A DNA stretch of 6,698 nt from Salibacteraceae bacterium (GTDB taxonomy: Bacteria; Bacteroidota; Bacteroidia; Flavobacteriales_G; Salibacteraceae): NCBI GenBank assembly GCA_023262195.1, contig JALRDM010000107.1, positions 1 to 6,698 on the forward strand, given 5' to 3'. Of this stretch, positions 5,756 to 6,698 are shown piece by piece. A program made the position numbers and the translations under genes. The notes under the pieces were generated by a model. It searched no databases and was not told the origin of the DNA. It saw nothing but the letters and a program-made list of their open reading frames with translations. How positions within the stretch are numbered: position 1 is the stretch's first letter; the number at the start of each line of letters is the position of its first letter.

Positions 5756-6698
5756 ACGCTTTCTTGACCTCAAAGCGTTAGCAGTTCTTGTGTTGCTGGG
5801 CATACTTCTTCCAGCTATTCCAATATTTCAAAATCCTACTCCTACCCTGTATCCCAAGTTGGTGCTCTGGGGTGTGATTAACATAGCTGGGCTCACCATT
5901 CTGAAAAACCGTGACCTTCCCCTCAAACTGAATGCACTTATTGCAGCATTCGTGGGCTTCGCTTTGTTACAATTACTAGGATTGCTTAGGAGCGACAATT
6001 TCGGTGAAGCACTCTTAAACATTGGGATAACCGTCCAAACCATTATCTCAAGCACTGTGATTGCTACATTACTTCTATCAGAATTGATAAATCTTAAGCA
6101 CCTAAGCATTCTCCTTTGCTCGGTATTAGTGATTCTACTGGTTTGGGCGAGCGCCCAATGGATGCTTTCATTGGATGGCTTAACACTCACCCATCAGGCA
6201 AGCTATATGGTGAAAGCGAGTTTGGGGCATAGAAATCTACTGGCCCATTTTATCATGCTGCTAACGCCTGTACTGTTGCCTTTAATATCCAACAATCATA
6301 AAACGAGAGTTTGGTTTTTGGCCATACTCATCTGGAGTATTGTATTGTGTATTGCAATGCTTTCTCGCGGAGCTTTGATACTCACCATTCCCCTGTTCGC
6401 TGCCGCTTTATGGATTCTCAATAGCAACCAATCCATATCCAAGACTACCATCATCGCTACGATTGCCATTACTATGGTTGTCATCGGAGTCTTTCTAGCA
6501 TTCATCCTCGATGATTTCTACACTATTCAGCATCAGTTTATCACTGCATTAAATATTGAAGAGGGCAATACGCGAGACCGATTATTACTGGCATACAGAA
6601 GTATACTATTGTTTCTCGAAGCTCCATTATTTGGAATTGGACTTGGCGATTGGCCCATCGAAATCATGAAATTTGATCAAACGGGCATGGCCACTGCT
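5733..6698 (+). CDS. O-antigen ligase / polymerase-like polytopic membrane protein (Wzy_C family), 3' truncated by window edge
   Basis: The frame is open from the ATG at 5733 to the window end (322 codons, no stop). The product is a very hydrophobic inner-membrane protein with about nine visible membrane segments, near residues 14-33, 39-57, 65-85, 98-116, 123-142, 166-184, 191-209, 212-228 and 238-258. A polar stretch follows, with TRDRLLLAYRS (280-290) and then APLFGIGLGDW (297-307), which is the typical large-loop signature of Wzy_C proteins. GHRNLLAHF (165-173) and LSRGAL (210-215) also fit the family. Members either ligate O-antigen to lipid A core, polymerise glycan repeats, or glycosylate proteins at the outer face of the inner membrane; which applies cannot be told here. 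The start overlaps the M16 gene by 23 bases in another frame, so translation is probably coupled. Codon choice shows no clear break from its neighbours. The family call is well supported; the exact role is not. Confidence 0.88.
   Translation, partial: MLQEKNLERFLDLKALAVLVLLGILLPAIPIFQNPTPTLYPKLVLWGVINIAGLTILKNRDLPLKLNALIAAFVGFALLQLLGLLRSDNFGEALLNIGITVQTIISSTVIATLLLSELINLKHLSILLCSVLVILLVWASAQWMLSLDGLTLTHQASYMVKASLGHRNLLAHFIMLLTPVLLPLISNNHKTRVWFLAILIWSIVLCIAMLSRGALILTIPLFAAALWILNSNQSISKTTIIATIAITMVVIGVFLAFILDDFYTIQHQFITALNIEEGNTRDRLLLAYRSILLFLEAPLFGIGLGDWPIEIMKFDQTGMATA

Noticed and set aside
5828..6190. Minus-strand ORF of 120 residues
   Set aside because: Antisense to the O-antigen-ligase-like gene; its composition is low-complexity and lacks recognisable motifs, while the plus strand encodes a coherent membrane protein.
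6296..6505. Minus-strand ORF of 69 residues
   Set aside because: Shadow of the same membrane-protein gene; the Met/Ile/Val-rich run is the reverse reading of transmembrane codons.
1..6698. CRISPR arrays, insertion sequences, tRNA genes, toxin-antitoxin or phage-defence genes
   Set aside because: No regularly spaced direct repeats, transposase-like ORFs, terminal inverted repeats, cloverleaf sequences or defence-family motifs were seen on either strand; all large frames are explained by metabolic or envelope genes.

Overview
This 6.7 kb window reads as an ordinary chromosomal segment of a moderate-GC member of the Bacteroidota, probably a flavobacteria-like lineage. Four observations point there: a promoter matching the Bacteroidota pattern TTTG-N18-TAnnTTTG, A-rich leaders without a Shine-Dalgarno sequence before the starts, a cell-envelope protein with the TPR / PD40 propeller / carboxypeptidase-like layout typical of the phylum, and an acyl-CoA dehydrogenase of the long (~590 residue) type beside a thiolase. 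The species assignment is inference.

Layout. Positions 1-629 (+) hold the C-terminal half of a thiolase. It is followed 14 bases later by a complete long acyl-CoA dehydrogenase (644-2416, +), and together they form the end of a fatty-acid beta-oxidation operon. A strong stem-loop at 2436-2475 lies between this operon and a convergent minus-strand gene (2486-4429) and can terminate both. That gene encodes an exported protein with TPR-like repeats, a five-bladed PD40 propeller, a carboxypeptidase-regulatory-like domain and a C-terminal SPOR-like domain. Its layout resembles PorE-type proteins, but a SPOR-like module stands where the OmpA domain would be. A divergent intergenic region (about 4430-4516) carries its clear promoter and weaker promoter candidates for the plus-strand neighbour. 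That neighbour (4517-5755, +) is a single-unit M16 zinc peptidase with all zinc ligands present. Its 3' end overlaps by 23 bases a polytopic membrane protein of the O-antigen ligase/polymerase (Wzy_C) type, which begins at 5733 and runs off the right edge.

How the genes work together. The thiolase and acyl-CoA dehydrogenase catalyse the last and first steps of the same beta-oxidation cycle. The SPOR/PD40 protein is probably a periplasmic or outer-membrane-associated envelope component. The M16 peptidase and the O-antigen-ligase-like protein are probably co-transcribed and translationally coupled, but no shared pathway is evident from sequence. I found no mobile element, CRISPR array, tRNA, rRNA or defence system, and nothing that amounts to a clearly new biological system. 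The most unusual items are the SPOR-for-OmpA arrangement and the overlapping M16/Wzy_C pair.
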